The translations under genes and the position numbers were made by a program. From DASQMT01 sp963835735 (GTDB taxonomy: Bacteria > Actinomycetota > Thermoleophilia > Solirubrobacterales > Solirubrobacteraceae), in the NCBI GenBank assembly GCA_963835735.1, contig CAWIGP010000001.1:62001-126000 (forward strand): a stretch of 64,000 bases of DNA, read 5' to 3'. A model generated the notes under the pieces. That model was not told the origin of the DNA. It made no database searches and saw only the letters and a list, made by a program, of their open reading frames with translations. The number at the start of each line of letters is the position of its first letter. Position 1 is the stretch's first letter. This document shows, piece after piece, positions 37,698-46,811 of the stretch.

Positions 37698-38443
37698 ACC
37701 GACGCGGTGAGGCCGCCGTCGACCAGCAGCGTCGTGCCGGTCACATAGCTCGCCTGCGCCGAGCAGAGGAACACGGTCGCAGCGGCCAGCTCCTCGACCG
37801 TGCCGAGCCGGCCGGCCGCGACCTCTTCCCGCGCGGCCGCCTCGGCCGCCTCGCGCGAGCCGGCGTTCCCGTATAGGCGGTCGGTGCCGATTCGCCCCGG
37901 GAGCACGGTGTTGAGCGTCACGCCGTCCGCGGCGTACCGCCTGGCGAGCACCTTGAACGCCGCCACGAGTCCCGGCCGGTGGGCGTTGGAGAGCTGCAGG
38001 GCGGAGATCGGCTCGGGGATCGCCACCGAGCCGATCGCGACGACGCGGCCCCAGCCGCGCTCGGCCATCGCCGGCAGCAACCGTTCGAGGAACGCCATCG
38101 GCGACAGCACGAGCGTGCGGTGCGCGGCCTCCCACTGCGCGCGCGTGAAACCGAATGGGTCCGTGCCGGCGGGCGGGCCGCCGGTGTTCGCGATGTACAC
38201 GTCGATCGGCCCGAGCGCCGCCTCGACATCGGCGATCACGCCGGGCACCGCGTCGAGGTCGTCCGAGTCGAAGACGACGCCATGCCCGCCGACCCGCTCC
38301 GCCGCCTCGCGCACGCGCGCGGCGTCGCGGGACGCGACCGCCACCCGCGCGCCCTCGGCCGCCAGTCCCGCGGCGATCCCGAACCCGATCCCCCGCGAGC
38401 CACCTGTGACGAGCGCCACCTTCCCGCCGAGGCCGAGGTCCAT
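37694..38443 (-). CDS. Short-chain dehydrogenase/reductase, atypical active site
   Basis: 249 residues from ATG 38443. NAD(P)-binding ALVTGGSRGIGFGIA at the N-terminus, ANTGGPP in place of NNAG, and GSVAIPEP with the catalytic Ser. The usual YxxxK is missing: the region reads LQLSNAHRPGLVAAFKVLA. This pattern is known to me from a divergent SDR subgroup often annotated as 3-oxoacyl-ACP reductase-like. C-terminal VTGTTLLVDGGLT is normal. The stop overlaps the stop of the convergent acidic protein by three bases. Confidence 0.85.
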   Translation of the reverse strand: MDLGLGGKVALVTGGSRGIGFGIAAGLAAEGARVAVASRDAARVREAAERVGGHGVVFDSDDLDAVPGVIADVEAALGPIDVYIANTGGPPAGTDPFGFTRAQWEAAHRTLVLSPMAFLERLLPAMAERGWGRVVAIGSVAIPEPISALQLSNAHRPGLVAAFKVLARRYAADGVTLNTVLPGRIGTDRLYGNAGSREAAEAAAREEVAAGRLGTVEELAAATVFLCSAQASYVTGTTLLVDGGLTASV

Positions 38444-38491
38444 GCCGCGCAATGATCGCACTGGCCGCACCTCTACGATCCCTTCAGGCCA

Positions 38492-38565
38492 GGGCGGTTA
38501 GCTCAGCTGGTCAGAGCGCTTGCCTTACAAGCAAGAGGTCCCCGGTTCGAGCCCGGGACCGCCCA
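38492..38565 (+). tRNA. tRNA-Val (TAC), probable integration site
   Basis: 74 bases. Acceptor GGGCGGT/ACCGCCC with discriminator A, D arm GCTC/GAGC, anticodon stem CTTGC/GCAAG with loop CTTACAA giving TAC, T arm CCCGG-TTCGAGC-CCGGG. Intact. The integrase gene ends 35 bases downstream of its 3' end, the standard layout for a tRNA-integrated element. Confidence 0.95.
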
Positions 38566-38599
38566 CTCCCCACAACGCCCTGCACACCGGCACCTTTCC

Positions 38600-39709
38600 T
38601 CACGCAGCAGCCTCCTCGTCCTCGCCCGTTTCGGCGAACTCCGTGCCCACTACGTGCCCGCGAGCCCGGTCGGTCGCGTCGAACGCCTCCAGCATCAGCC
38701 GATCGTGCTCCTCGGCGTCATGCGCCAGGTGGCCGTACGTGCGGTCGATCATCAGCACGCTCGTGCCCATCCGGCGGGCCAGCGTGAAGATGCCCATCCC
38801 GGCCGCCAGGCTCCACGTCGCGAACGTGTGGCGCATGTCGTAGATCCGCCGGTGCTCGACGCCGGCGGCCTCGAGCGCCGGCACCCACTCCCGCGAGCGC
38901 CAGTTGTTGATGTCCATCCGCGCGCCGCCGAGAGCAGGGAAGAGGACGCCGCGGCGACGCGGCAGCTCCTCGAGCGCGTCGACGACCTTCGAGCGCAGCG
39001 GCACTCGCCGGCGCGAGCGGACCGTCTTCGGGTACGGCTTCAGGCGGCCCTTCGAGTAAGCGCGCCGCACGGTCAGCACACGCGCCTTGAGGTCGACGTC
39101 ATCCCACTCCGCGCCGAACGCCTCCTCCGGTCGCACGCCGGTACCGACGCAGAAGATCGCCAGCGGACCGAACGGTCCGAGCTCGTGCGCCACCGCGTCA
39201 ACCTCCTCCCAGGACTCGAACGGGACGAACTCCTGCCGCGCGTGCTCCGGATTGCGCACGTCGACCGCGACGTTGTGCTCGATCCACCGCCAGCGAACGG
39301 CGGCCGCGAGAACCTGCCGCAGCGCCCGATGGGCACCGTGGCGCGTCTTCTCCGGCAACTGTGCTCTCCACCGTGCGATCTCCAGCGCGTCAAGCTCGCC
39401 GATCGACCGCTCACCGAACGCCGCCGTCGACTTGCCCAGGTGGTAGGTCAGCCAGTCCTTGCTCGCCGGCGCGCCCGCGTACTGCTCGAGGAACGTCGTC
39501 ACGAGCTCGCCGAGCGTCGCCTCCGGCCGGTACAGCGGGCCGAGCCGCGCCTTGCGTAGCTCGTCGTCGAGGACCGCGTTGGCCTCCACCTTCGTTCGGA
39601 AGCCACCTCGTTGGCGCCGGGCGCCACGCGAATCGCGATACCGGATCGCCCACCCGCCGGTCGTGCGCTTGATCTCACCAGTACGCATGCGTCCCTGCGC
39701 GCGACTCAT
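38600..39709 (-). CDS. Tyrosine-type site-specific integrase
   Basis: Recombinase of 369 residues that would insert and excise the element at tRNA-Val. N-terminal AP2-like/SAM-like arm-binding part (TTGGWAIRYRDSRGARRQRG), core-binding helical domain, and catalytic domain with the first Arg in GTGVRPEEAFGAEW, then the DMRHTFATWSLAAG box with second Arg, and the tyrosine in MIDRTYGHL. No frameshift. The stop lies next to tRNA-Val and the start overlaps the excisionase gene by four bases. Confidence 0.93.
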   Translation of the reverse strand: MSRAQGRMRTGEIKRTTGGWAIRYRDSRGARRQRGGFRTKVEANAVLDDELRKARLGPLYRPEATLGELVTTFLEQYAGAPASKDWLTYHLGKSTAAFGERSIGELDALEIARWRAQLPEKTRHGAHRALRQVLAAAVRWRWIEHNVAVDVRNPEHARQEFVPFESWEEVDAVAHELGPFGPLAIFCVGTGVRPEEAFGAEWDDVDLKARVLTVRRAYSKGRLKPYPKTVRSRRRVPLRSKVVDALEELPRRRGVLFPALGGARMDINNWRSREWVPALEAAGVEHRRIYDMRHTFATWSLAAGMGIFTLARRMGTSVLMIDRTYGHLAHDAEEHDRLMLEAFDATDRARGHVVGTEFAETGEDEEAAA

Positions 39710-39933
39710 CGCCTCGGCTCCCGCTCAACGCTCAGCGCCGCCTCGATCTCACTCCAGCGGAAGCGCACCGGACGGCCGCGACCCATCCTCAGCCTCCGGC
39801 CCGGCAGCACTCCGTCCTCGAAGTAGCGCAGCACGGTGCATGGCGCGATCCGCAGCCGCTCCGCGACCTCGCGCGCGGTCAGGAACGGCTCGAACTCAGC
39901 GGGTGCAGGGCTTCTCACTGCGGGCTCCCGCAT
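39706..39933 (-). CDS. Excisionase-like MerR/HTH_17 DNA-binding protein
   Basis: 75 residues from ATG 39933, chosen because GAGGAG lies at the right distance; a longer form is possible. Small HTH_17 domain with FLTAREVAERLRIAPCTVLRYFEDGVLPGRRL and the R-rich wing MGRGRPVRFRWSEIE. Position directly before the integrase and after the replication gene is that of xis in pSAM2-type elements. Confidence 0.85.
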   Translation of the reverse strand: MREPAVRSPAPAEFEPFLTAREVAERLRIAPCTVLRYFEDGVLPGRRLRMGRGRPVRFRWSEIEAALSVEREPRR

Positions 39934-41353
39934 CGGGACTCCTCTCGGGTTGGGGGGTGGTCGCACAGCGCCTCACGCGCCGCGCGGCGTTGCTCACGCG
40001 CCCGCGCGTGCGCCGATTCGGCCAGAAACGCGTCTGCGGCTGTGAGATGGCCGATGCCGTCGAAGTCGGAAGCTCGCGACGCGCTCGACGGCGCCGGCGA
40101 GCGCGCGTTGCGCGGCGTCGTTCGAGCGGGCGAGGAGCTGCTCGTGCACGTGCTGCTCGCGCGCCTGGCGCAGCGCCTTGAAGGTCGTCGAGTAGCGGCG
40201 GCTCTTGGTCAGGCAGTGGCCGCGGTAGCCGAGCGCGTGCGCGCACGCGCCGAAGCGCCGGTCGGCGAGCGCCAGGTCGCCGGCGAGCGCGAACGCCTCG
40301 CGCATGTAGCGCGCGGACGTGCTCGCGGACGGGCAGCGCATCGAGCTCGTGCTCGGTGACGCGGTGCAGCACGCCGCCGGCCTGCTCGGTGCTCTTGGTG
40401 GCGTACTTGGCCAGGTAGCCGGCGACCTCGCGGCGCTCGTTCGCGTCGAGCTGGCGCACGTCGAGCTCGTCGCCCCACGCGACGGCGCCGCCGCCGAGCT
40501 CGTCGGGGAGCGGCGCACGGACCTCGCCCGCGGTCATGCGGATCGCGTCCTCGAGCAGCTCGACGGTGAACCGCGCCGGCGGCGGCTGGAGCTCGCTGGC
40601 GCGGTAGGCGGGCATCGCGCGGTCCAGGCGGATCACGGCGTGCAGGTGCACGAGCCCGCGGCGCTGGTACTCGGCGACCTTGACGTAGGCGACGCGCACC
40701 AGCTCGCGCAGCCGCTTCTGCGTCATCCCGGCCAGCCGCGCCAGGGTGCGCGGCAGGTAGATCGTGGTGCGGCGCCACAGCTCGGAGAGCGCGTTGTTCC
40801 AGACACGGCGCCGGCGTGGTCGAAGCACTCGCGGCAGATCGGCTCGCCGAGGCACGGGTCGTCCTCGTCGTGCACGCGCCGCAGGACAGCCGCACGCCGT
40901 GCTCGCAGACCGGCGCGTCGCGTCGCGGCCGGCAGCGCCGCGGCCTGCCGTCCGCGTCCGAGCGGGCGCGTGTGCACGACGCCGAAGCTCGGCGCCGTCA
41001 GCGTGACGAACACGGCCGGGTGCTCGGTGACCGTGTCGGGGACGCCCTTGCCGCCCCGCAGGCCGGCGGCGATGAGTTGGTAGGCGTCGCCGCGGTAGCG
41101 CTCGGCGCACGGCGGGCAGACGGCCTCGCGCCGGTTCCCGCACGCCTTGCGCAGGATGCCGTCGGGCTCGGTGTCGGTCGACCACACCTGCCGCCGCGCC
41201 CGTCGTCGTCGCAGGTTTCGATGCGGCCGCGCAGCCGGACCGGGCGGGCGCAGTAGCCCGGAGGAGCGCAGCTGCGCCTCAAAGCGCGGGTAAGTCCGGC
41301 CGCGCCGCGCGCGCGACCAAGGCGTCGGCGAGCTCGGGCGCGAGTGCGGTCAC
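39915..41353 (-). pseudogene. RepSA-type replication initiator, frameshifted
   Basis: A replication initiator of the AICE type can be reconstructed across several frames. From GTG 41353: VTALAPELADALVARAARPD, then (next frame) EAQLRSSG, YCARPVRLRGRIETCDDDG, VWSTDTEPDGILRKACGNR and CPPCAERYRGDAYQL...FVTLTAPSFG, then GLVHLHAVIRLDRA and VAGYLAKYATKSTEQAGG, then CAHALGYRGHCLTKSRRYSTTF, ending DFDGIGHLTAADAFLAESA. Single-base insertions are visible, for example the second T of GACTTACCC near 41296, the third G of TCCGGGCTAC, and a C in AGCTTCCGAC near 40071. Start and stop overlap the neighbours as in intact elements, so the disruption looks recent or is a base-calling artefact. Confidence 0.8.
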
Positions 41354-42130
41354 GCGGCCTCGCGCTCCTCGAGCTTCGGCGCGCACCCGGGCGAGTCTCT
41401 GCCTCCAGCGCTCGCACGCGCTCGCGCGCCTCGCGGACGTCGCGCGGCGTGGCGTGCAGCCGCCGGTGCTCGGGCGTGCAGAAGCGCTGCCGCCCGTGCG
41501 TCGGCGTGAACGTCCTGCCCGCACAGCTGGCAGGCGCGCGTCCTGGGCCCGCCGCCGCGGTGGTGCTGTTCGCAGTGGTCGGACGTGCAGAATCGCTGGC
41601 GACCGCCGGTCGGCGTGAACGCCTCGTCCGCACAGCTCGCAGGCGCGGGGCGCGAACGTCGGGCGGCGGCGCAGCAGCGCGTCCACGCGGCGGCGCGGCA
41701 CGTCCAGCCGCCGGCGATCACGCGGATGCGAGAAGCCCTGCGTCGCGCAGCGCCATGACCTGGGCGCGCAGCCGTGCATGCCGTTCACGACGCGTCGCTC
41801 CCCGCCAGCCGGGCGTGCAATCGCGCCAGCTCGGCCTCCAGTTCTTGCGCGCGCGCGCTGGTAGCGCTCGAACGTGGTCGGCGGGCCGAACACGCGCCGG
41901 TACTTGCTCGCGTGCTGCGCGACTGCAGAACCGCTGGCGCCCGCTGGCGGCGATGAACCGCTCCCCGCACAGCCGGCACTCGCGGACCTCGTACCACTCG
42001 CCGCGGCCGCGCAGCCAGTCTGCGACGGTGCCGTGGGCGACGCCAAGGCGCTCGGCGATCTGCCGAATCGACAGACCGTCCGCGCGCAGCCCCAGCGCGT
42101 TTGCCTTGCGCCCGCTCGCCGCGCGGTCAT
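41350..42130 (-). pseudogene. HTH / zinc-knuckle protein of the element, frameshifted
   Basis: Begins at ATG 42130, which overlaps the stop of the transfer gene. After an early frameshift it reads KANALGLRADGLSIRQIAERLG (HTH), ...GTVADWLRGRGEW, then repeated zinc-knuckle-like units: CRLCGERFIAASGRQRFCS, CELCG...FTPTGGRQRFCT, CQLCGQ...FTPTHGRQRFCTPEH, and a coiled end to TGA at 41350 overlapping the rep GTG. At least three frames are needed. I know similar small proteins from AICEs but not their function; the three FTPTxGRQRFC units are the notable part. Confidence 0.6.
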
Positions 42131-43463
42131 CGCTCCACCGCCCCGGCGCCGGTTGCCAGCCAGGCGTCGGCGCGCAGCGCGCTGGCGCGTTCGGCGATCC
42201 GCGCGGTCTGCGCCTCGGTCAGGTGGAAGCCGCGCAGCCGGTCGGGCAGCCCGTCCTCGGCCAGCAGGTAGCCGACGCCGCGCTGCCCCGGCGCGATGCT
42301 CGCGGCGCTGTAGCCGGCCGTGGCCCAGCCCTGCCCGAGGATCGTGTCTGACGCCTGCGGCGTGTTGCACCGCAGCGCGAGCCGGAACCCGAACAGATCC
42401 CGCAACGCCGACGGCACCACATCAGCGGCGGGCTTCTGCGTCGCCGCGACGACGATCACGCCAGCCGCGCGACCGCGCGCCACCAGATCGCGCAGCAGCT
42501 CGGCGAACGCCGCGCGCTGCTTGCGCTCCTCGCGCCGTGAGGTAGAAGGCGAGTTCGTCGCAGGCCACGACGTGCAGCGGAAGTCCGTCGCCCGCGGTGA
42601 TCTTGCGCTGGCCGCGGGCTAGCAGCTCGCGGTAGCGCTCCTCCATCACCCCGCGCAGCTCGCGCAGCAGCTCGATCGCCTCGTCCACGTCCGGGCCGAC
42701 CAGCCGCTGAGCGCACGGCGCCCACACCGACAGCTCTACCAGCTTGCCGTCGAGCAGCCACAGCCGCGCCGACCGGATCCAGCGCCGCGGTCGCGACCAG
42801 CAACGACAGCGCCGCCGACTTGCCCGCGCCCGGCTCGCCACCCAACAGGACGTTGCGCTCGGGCAGCGACAGGCAGACCGTGTCGCCGAGCTCGTCAACG
42901 CCGACCGGGATCGGGTCCCACAGCGACAGCCCGGCGGCGTCGGCACGCGGCCACGCTGACCGAACCGGCGGCCAATGGGTCGCGCCGCACCAACAGTCAT
43001 CGTCCCGCGCGACGCGTCACCGGGATCACGCATCACACGCAGCTCGCGCAGCCCCATCGACGCCGCGAGCTGCTCGCGCCGCGCGCCAACGCTCCTCGAC
43101 CGAGCTGCCCGACGGCACCCGAATCGACGCCACCTCCCCGGCCGGTACCGCGCGCAGCCGCCCCAGCCGGACCGGGGCCAGCCGAGCGTCGACCCGCGCC
43201 CGCCAGAAACGCCGCCGCACGCGCATCGCGTGCAGCCACCGCAACAGCGCGCCGCGCGACCCCGGCGCCACGAGCACCCCGGCGAGCGCCCACGCCACCA
43301 CGAGGCCGGCCGCCAGCTCGCCGAGACGAGCCGCCAGCAGCAGCCACACGCCCGCGGGCACTGCGAGCAAGGCCAACTCCAGCCGCCAGCGCCACAACGC
43401 GCCCAGCCCGCCGACCACCAGCTCGGGCGAACCCTGCGCGTCGCTTCCCGCCCGCCCGACCAC
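42127..43463 (-). pseudogene. FtsK/TraSA-type DNA translocase, frameshifted
   Basis: Conjugative double-strand DNA pump of actinomycete elements. From GTG 43463 there are two membrane segments (LELALLAVPAGVWLLLAA and GLVVAWALAGVLVAP). Then, across frames: REQLAASMGLRELRVMRDPG, the Walker A GGEPGAGKSAALSLLVATA, WLLDGKLVELSVWAPCA, VVACDELAFYLT (Walker B), GVIVVAATQKPAADVVP and FGFRLALRCNTPQASDTILG near the end. At least four frame changes are needed, so as written no functional pump is made. Ends with ATGA overlap into the HTH gene. Confidence 0.8.
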
Positions 43464-43466
43464 GAC

Positions 43467-43697
43467 CTACCCCGTCTGCGCGCCCGTGCCGTTGGCCGTA
43501 CGGCGCGAGCGGGTGGTGCGGCGCGCGCGCGTGCGCTCACGCAGCCTTCCCAGCTCGCGCCGCTGGGTCGCGTCCAGCATGCCTACGCCCTCCAGACCGT
43601 CGAGCGCCTTGACCAGCGCCGCGAGCTCACCCGACGCCTCCTCACGCCGGCGGCGAGCGTCGCGAGCGCGATCGAGCAGATCATCGATCGCCATCAT
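43467..43697 (-). CDS. Small coiled protein of the element
   Basis: 76 residues, highly charged (LLDRARDARRRREEASGEL, RRELGRLRERTRARRTTRS). Two adjacent ATGs; the first overlaps the stop of the upstream gene as ATGA. No family recognised. The position between the SCO3933-like gene and the transfer gene suggests an accessory role in transfer. Confidence 0.6.
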   Translation of the reverse strand: MMAIDDLLDRARDARRRREEASGELAALVKALDGLEGVGMLDATQRRELGRLRERTRARRTTRSRRTANGTGAQTG

Positions 43698-44050
43698 GCC
43701 GCCGCCTTCTCACCGCCCGAACGCACAGGCCGCGGACCCGCCGGCCCGATCGCCTGACACCGAAACGCCATCCCCGACCGGCCCTCCATCTCCCACGGCT
43801 GCGCCGTCAGCCCATCCACGCCCACCATGTCGCCCTGCGCCACCTTCGGATCACCCGGCACCGCGACGCGGATGATCTCCGCCTCCCCGTCACCGAGCGC
43901 GACCAACTGCACCCGCCACAGCACCTCACCGTTCACGTCCGTCCTGGGCGCCCACGACTCCCTGGGCTTGCCCTCCTCGTACTGCCGCAGCGGCTCCGCC
44001 TCGGCGACCACCAGGAACTTCAACCGACTCGTGTCGATCGGAAGACGCAC
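43694..44050 (-). CDS. SCO3933-like regulatory/accessory protein of AICEs
   Basis: 118 residues from GTG 44050. Begins LPIDTSRLKFLVVAEAEPL and ends with the conserved GLTAQPWEMEGRSGMAFRCQAI. This pattern is the one annotated as SCO3933 family regulatory protein in actinomycete integrative elements. It is the first gene of the tra-rep-xis-int operon; the two palindromes at 44071-44121 lie directly upstream, so its promoter is probably the regulated one. Confidence 0.75.
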   Translation of the reverse strand: MRLPIDTSRLKFLVVAEAEPLRQYEEGKPRESWAPRTDVNGEVLWRVQLVALGDGEAEIIRVAVPGDPKVAQGDMVGVDGLTAQPWEMEGRSGMAFRCQAIGPAGPRPVRSGGEKAAA

Positions 44051-44070
44051 AGCGCACCTCCTCGCCTCAC

Positions 44071-44088
44071 AACTTGGAATTACAAGTT
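44071..44088. promoter_or_regulatory. GntR (KorSA-like) operator site 1
   Basis: AACTTGGAATTACAAGTT: perfect arms AACTTG and CAAGTT around six bases, 21 bases upstream of the first gene of the transfer/replication operon. Same core as sites at 44106 and 45953. Confidence 0.75.
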
Positions 44089-44105
44089 GTGGCGAACGGT
44101 AGGCG

Positions 44106-44121
44106 GCTTGGAATTACAAGT
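44106..44121. promoter_or_regulatory. GntR (KorSA-like) operator site 2
   Basis: GCTTGGAATTACAAGT: repeats 15 of the 16 core bases of site 1 at a centre-to-centre distance of 34 bases, about three helical turns, allowing two dimers on one DNA face. Confidence 0.75.
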
Positions 44122-44188
44122 CAAGCGATCCGGCTTGATCCGCGGATGGAGGTCAGCGCTGCGACAGCAGAGGCCGATCGCGCCGGGC

Positions 44189-45200
44189 CTACGCCGCGAG
44201 CTGCAGCGCGCCATCGCGCCACTGCAGAAGCACGGTCGTGTGCCTGACCTGCGCACCCGTCGACGGATCGATCCTGAATCCGCCGATGAGCGTGGTCGTG
44301 TCGAGGCCGACCGCCGCCTCCCACAATGCATCTGCGATCGAGGCTGCCGGCGATCTCCGCGCAACGCGTCGCGAGCACAGCGCCCGCAGCTGCCTGGGCT
44401 GCCGGGTAGTCGGGCCGCGCATCGGCGACGTCGGTGTACGCGGCCACGAAGTCCTCCTCAGCGGGGCCGAGCTCGACCCGTTCTGCGCGACCCGGGAACC
44501 ACTGCGCGATCCCGTAGATGCCGTCGACGCCGTCGACCTCCGACGCGAAGTCATGCACGCCGGCCGCGATCGAGCAGATCGTCCTCGGCGGCCGTGCGGC
44601 CAATCGCGCCGCCTTCACGATCGCCACATCATCCTCAAACGTCCCGGCGCAGAACAGGTCCCACGCGTCCGGCGCGTCCTCGAACGAGAATCCATCCCCG
44701 GCGCGCGTCTCGGCCGTCTCCAACCCGTCGCGCTCGGCCTGCCCGACGGCGCCGGCGGCCACTTGTCGGGCAAACCTGCCGCGACCGCGCACGACCCACA
44801 GCGGGGCACGCTCCGCCTGTTCTGCCCTCGTGTGGATGAACGGCAGCGCGTACCGGCTGGTCGGCGCCAGCACCGACACGACTTGCCCGGGGCACAGCGC
44901 CTGCACGTCGTCACCGGAACCCCCGTGGTTCCACAGCACCCCGTCGATCCTCGACATCGTTCCGGCCGCCGCCCGCATCAGCTGCGTCGAGTACGGACCT
45001 AGCAGCAGATCGCACCGACTCGCCACGTGCGGCAAGCGAGCCGAGAGCTGCTCTGGGTCACTGCCGTCATCCTCGACCTCGAGCTCGACGTCGCCGCCGG
45101 CCAGTCGTAGCCACGCCGCCAGCCCGTTCGCCGCCTGACGCCCGAAGCGCGCATAGCGGCCGGTCAGCGACAAGCAGGCACCTAGCCGCAGACGCGTCAT
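44189..45200 (-). pseudogene. Periplasmic-type ligand-binding protein without signal peptide, frameshifted near C-terminus
   Basis: Branched-chain-amino-acid-receptor fold (Peripla_BP_6-like): starts directly with [24 protein letters not shown], continues with [32 protein letters not shown] and FVAAYTDVADARPDYPAAQA. ATG 45200 overlaps the GntR stop (ATGA). There is no signal peptide or lipobox, so it should stay in the cytoplasm. At about 44333 one extra base shifts the frame; the proper end DALWEAAVGLDTTTLIGGF...DGALQLAA runs to 44189. No transporter genes are nearby. It may sense a ligand for the co-transcribed regulator or for element control. Confidence 0.7.
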
Positions 45201-45961
45201 CGCATCGTGACCTCGTAACGGAACTGATGCTTGTCCGCCGCCGCCACAGTGTCCTGCACCTCGACCGCCGCGCCGTCGGAGTCGTACACCGTCCGCAGGA
45301 TCCGGACCACCGGCACGCCAGGGGCGAGCTTCAGCGTCTCCAGCTCGCCCACGGTCGGCATCCTGCACTCCAAGTCGTCGATCGACCGCTGCAGCCGCCG
45401 ACCGATCGGACCGTCCCCGTCCTCGATCAGTCCATACGCGCCGCCGGGAATCCGCTCCGGCTCTGCGAGCGCCGTGCCGTTCGCAACATCGCCCGGGTAA
45501 TAGCTGTCACAGAGCGCCACGGGCTCCCCGTTTACGAGGAACAGCCGGCGGCGCACCACAACACGCCACTCCCGATCCACGCCGAGGCGCACAGCGACCT
45601 CCTCCGGAGCAGCAACCCAGCCCACCTCAAGCAGACGCTGCTCGGGCGCCTGCCCCTGCTCCTCGACCTGCGCATTGAAGCCCGAGACACCCGCGCGCCG
45701 ATGCCGGCGGAAGTTCGCGCCCGACAACAGCAAACGCACGTGCGGCCTCGATCGCACGAACGCACCACGCCCCTGCTCGGTCGTGACCAGACCCTGAGCC
45801 TTCAAGAGCGCGATCGCACGGCGCACCGTCGGGCGGCTCGTCGCGAATCGCTCCGCGAGCTCGTTCTCCGACGGCAGCTGCTCGCCGGCCTCAAGCCGGC
45901 CCTCCACAATCGCCGCACGCAGCTCGTCGACGATCTCCTGATACGGGAATCGACTTGGCAA
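45197..45961 (-). CDS. GntR family regulator with UTRA domain (KorSA-like)
   Basis: 254 residues from TTG 45961. N-terminal winged helix (about 5-70): [43 protein letters not shown]. After [25 protein letters not shown] comes a UTRA ligand domain with [23 protein letters not shown]. KorSA of pSAM2 is this type and represses its own and the tra operon. The palindrome at 45953-45968 covers the start codon region, consistent with autorepression. Ends with ATGA overlap into the ligand-binding gene. Confidence 0.88.
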   Translation of the reverse strand: MPSRFPYQEIVDELRAAIVEGRLEAGEQLPSENELAERFATSRPTVRRAIALLKAQGLVTTEQGRGAFVRSRPHVRLLLSGANFRRHRRAGVSGFNAQVEEQGQAPEQRLLEVGWVAAPEEVAVRLGVDREWRVVVRRRLFLVNGEPVALCDSYYPGDVANGTALAEPERIPGGAYGLIEDGDGPIGRRLQRSIDDLECRMPTVGELETLKLAPGVPVVRILRTVYDSDGAAVEVQDTVAAADKHQFRYEVTMR

Positions 45962-45968
45962 TCCAAGT
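45953..45968. promoter_or_regulatory. GntR (KorSA-like) operator site 3, autoregulatory
   Basis: ACTTGGCAATCCAAGT: perfect 6-4-6 palindrome with the same ACTTG-N6-CAAGT frame as sites 1 and 2. It overlaps the TTG start of the regulator gene. Confidence 0.75.
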
Positions 45969-46282
45969 CAAGCGTATCCAGCGCATCGGGGCTGCCAGCA
46001 ACAACACGGCCATTTCCGTCACACACGGCGCCGCCACGGCCGCGGCAATGCCGATTCCCGACCCAGTCGCGCTCCTTGGCACGAAGGCGGCAGCCCAGTG
46101 CACCGCTGCTTTTGCCTCCAAGCAGCACTGCGCACTGGTCGATCGCACCGGCGGCGGGGCTGCTGCACCTCGCCCATGGGCGAGGTCTTGTGACCGCGTG
46201 CCTCTTGCCTTCGCGAGACGCTGGTGGGAGTGTGGATCGTGGCTCAGCGCACCGACTCCTGCCCGCGTTTGAAGGAGCTGAG
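45969..46282. other. Gene-free stretch between the element's regulator and the 46283 gene
   Basis: No convincing gene. Contains TTTGCCTCCAAGCAGCA at 46111-46127, a motif that recurs at 46847 and 47397, and the perfect palindrome at 46168-46185. Confidence 0.6.
46168..46185. promoter_or_regulatory. Perfect 18-bp palindrome
   Basis: CCTCGCCCATGGGCGAGG. Could be a protein-binding site or a short hairpin, about 98 bases before the 46283 gene. No protein partner is obvious. Confidence 0.45.
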
Positions 46283-46717
46283 ATGGAGACGCCAGCGAAG
46301 AAGCGCGTTCTCGTGGTTGCCAACCGCACGGCGGCCACGCCCCGACTACTGGACGAGGTGGCCCGCCGGCAGAAGACTGGGCCGTGCGAGTTCGCGCTGC
46401 TGATCCCGGACGTCGGCGACCGCAAGCACGCGGACTGGACGCTGGACAACGCCCTACCGCTGCTTCGGCGCGCCGCCGGCGGCCCGGTGGAGGGCATGCT
46501 CGGCGGCGCCGATCCGTTCATGTCCGTGCGCGACACGGTGCGCGACGGGCACTTCGACGAAATCATCGTCTCGACGCTGCCCAAGAAGACGTCCAAGTGG
46601 CTGCGACGCGACCTGGTCCACAAGATCGAGGGCCTCGGACTCCCGGTTACAACCGTTACCCCGACGTATAAGTCACTCAGCGACGCCGTCGATGACATGC
46701 CGGCTGGGTTCGTGTAG
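46283..46717 (+). CDS. Usp-like nucleotide-binding fold protein
   Basis: 144 residues from ATG preceded by GAAGGAGCTGAG. Begins with a beta strand and loop [23 protein letters not shown] and has [22 protein letters not shown], which resembles the universal-stress-protein/Rossmann alpha/beta layout but without the G-2x-G-9x-G ATP signature. I recall similar actinobacterial proteins of unknown function. It lies on the plus strand just beyond the integrative element, or inside its right end if the 12-bp match at 46717-46728 is the attachment site. Confidence 0.7.
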   Translation: METPAKKRVLVVANRTAATPRLLDEVARRQKTGPCEFALLIPDVGDRKHADWTLDNALPLLRRAAGGPVEGMLGGADPFMSVRDTVRDGHFDEIIVSTLPKKTSKWLRRDLVHKIEGLGLPVTTVTPTYKSLSDAVDDMPAGFV

Positions 46718-46811
46718 AGCCCGGGACCTTGGTCGTTGGGGGCGGAGGCAGTCTGAGCTTTCGGGCGTAGCAGCACTCCCTTACGAAGCGGACTGCCCGC
46801 GCCCGGTCAGC

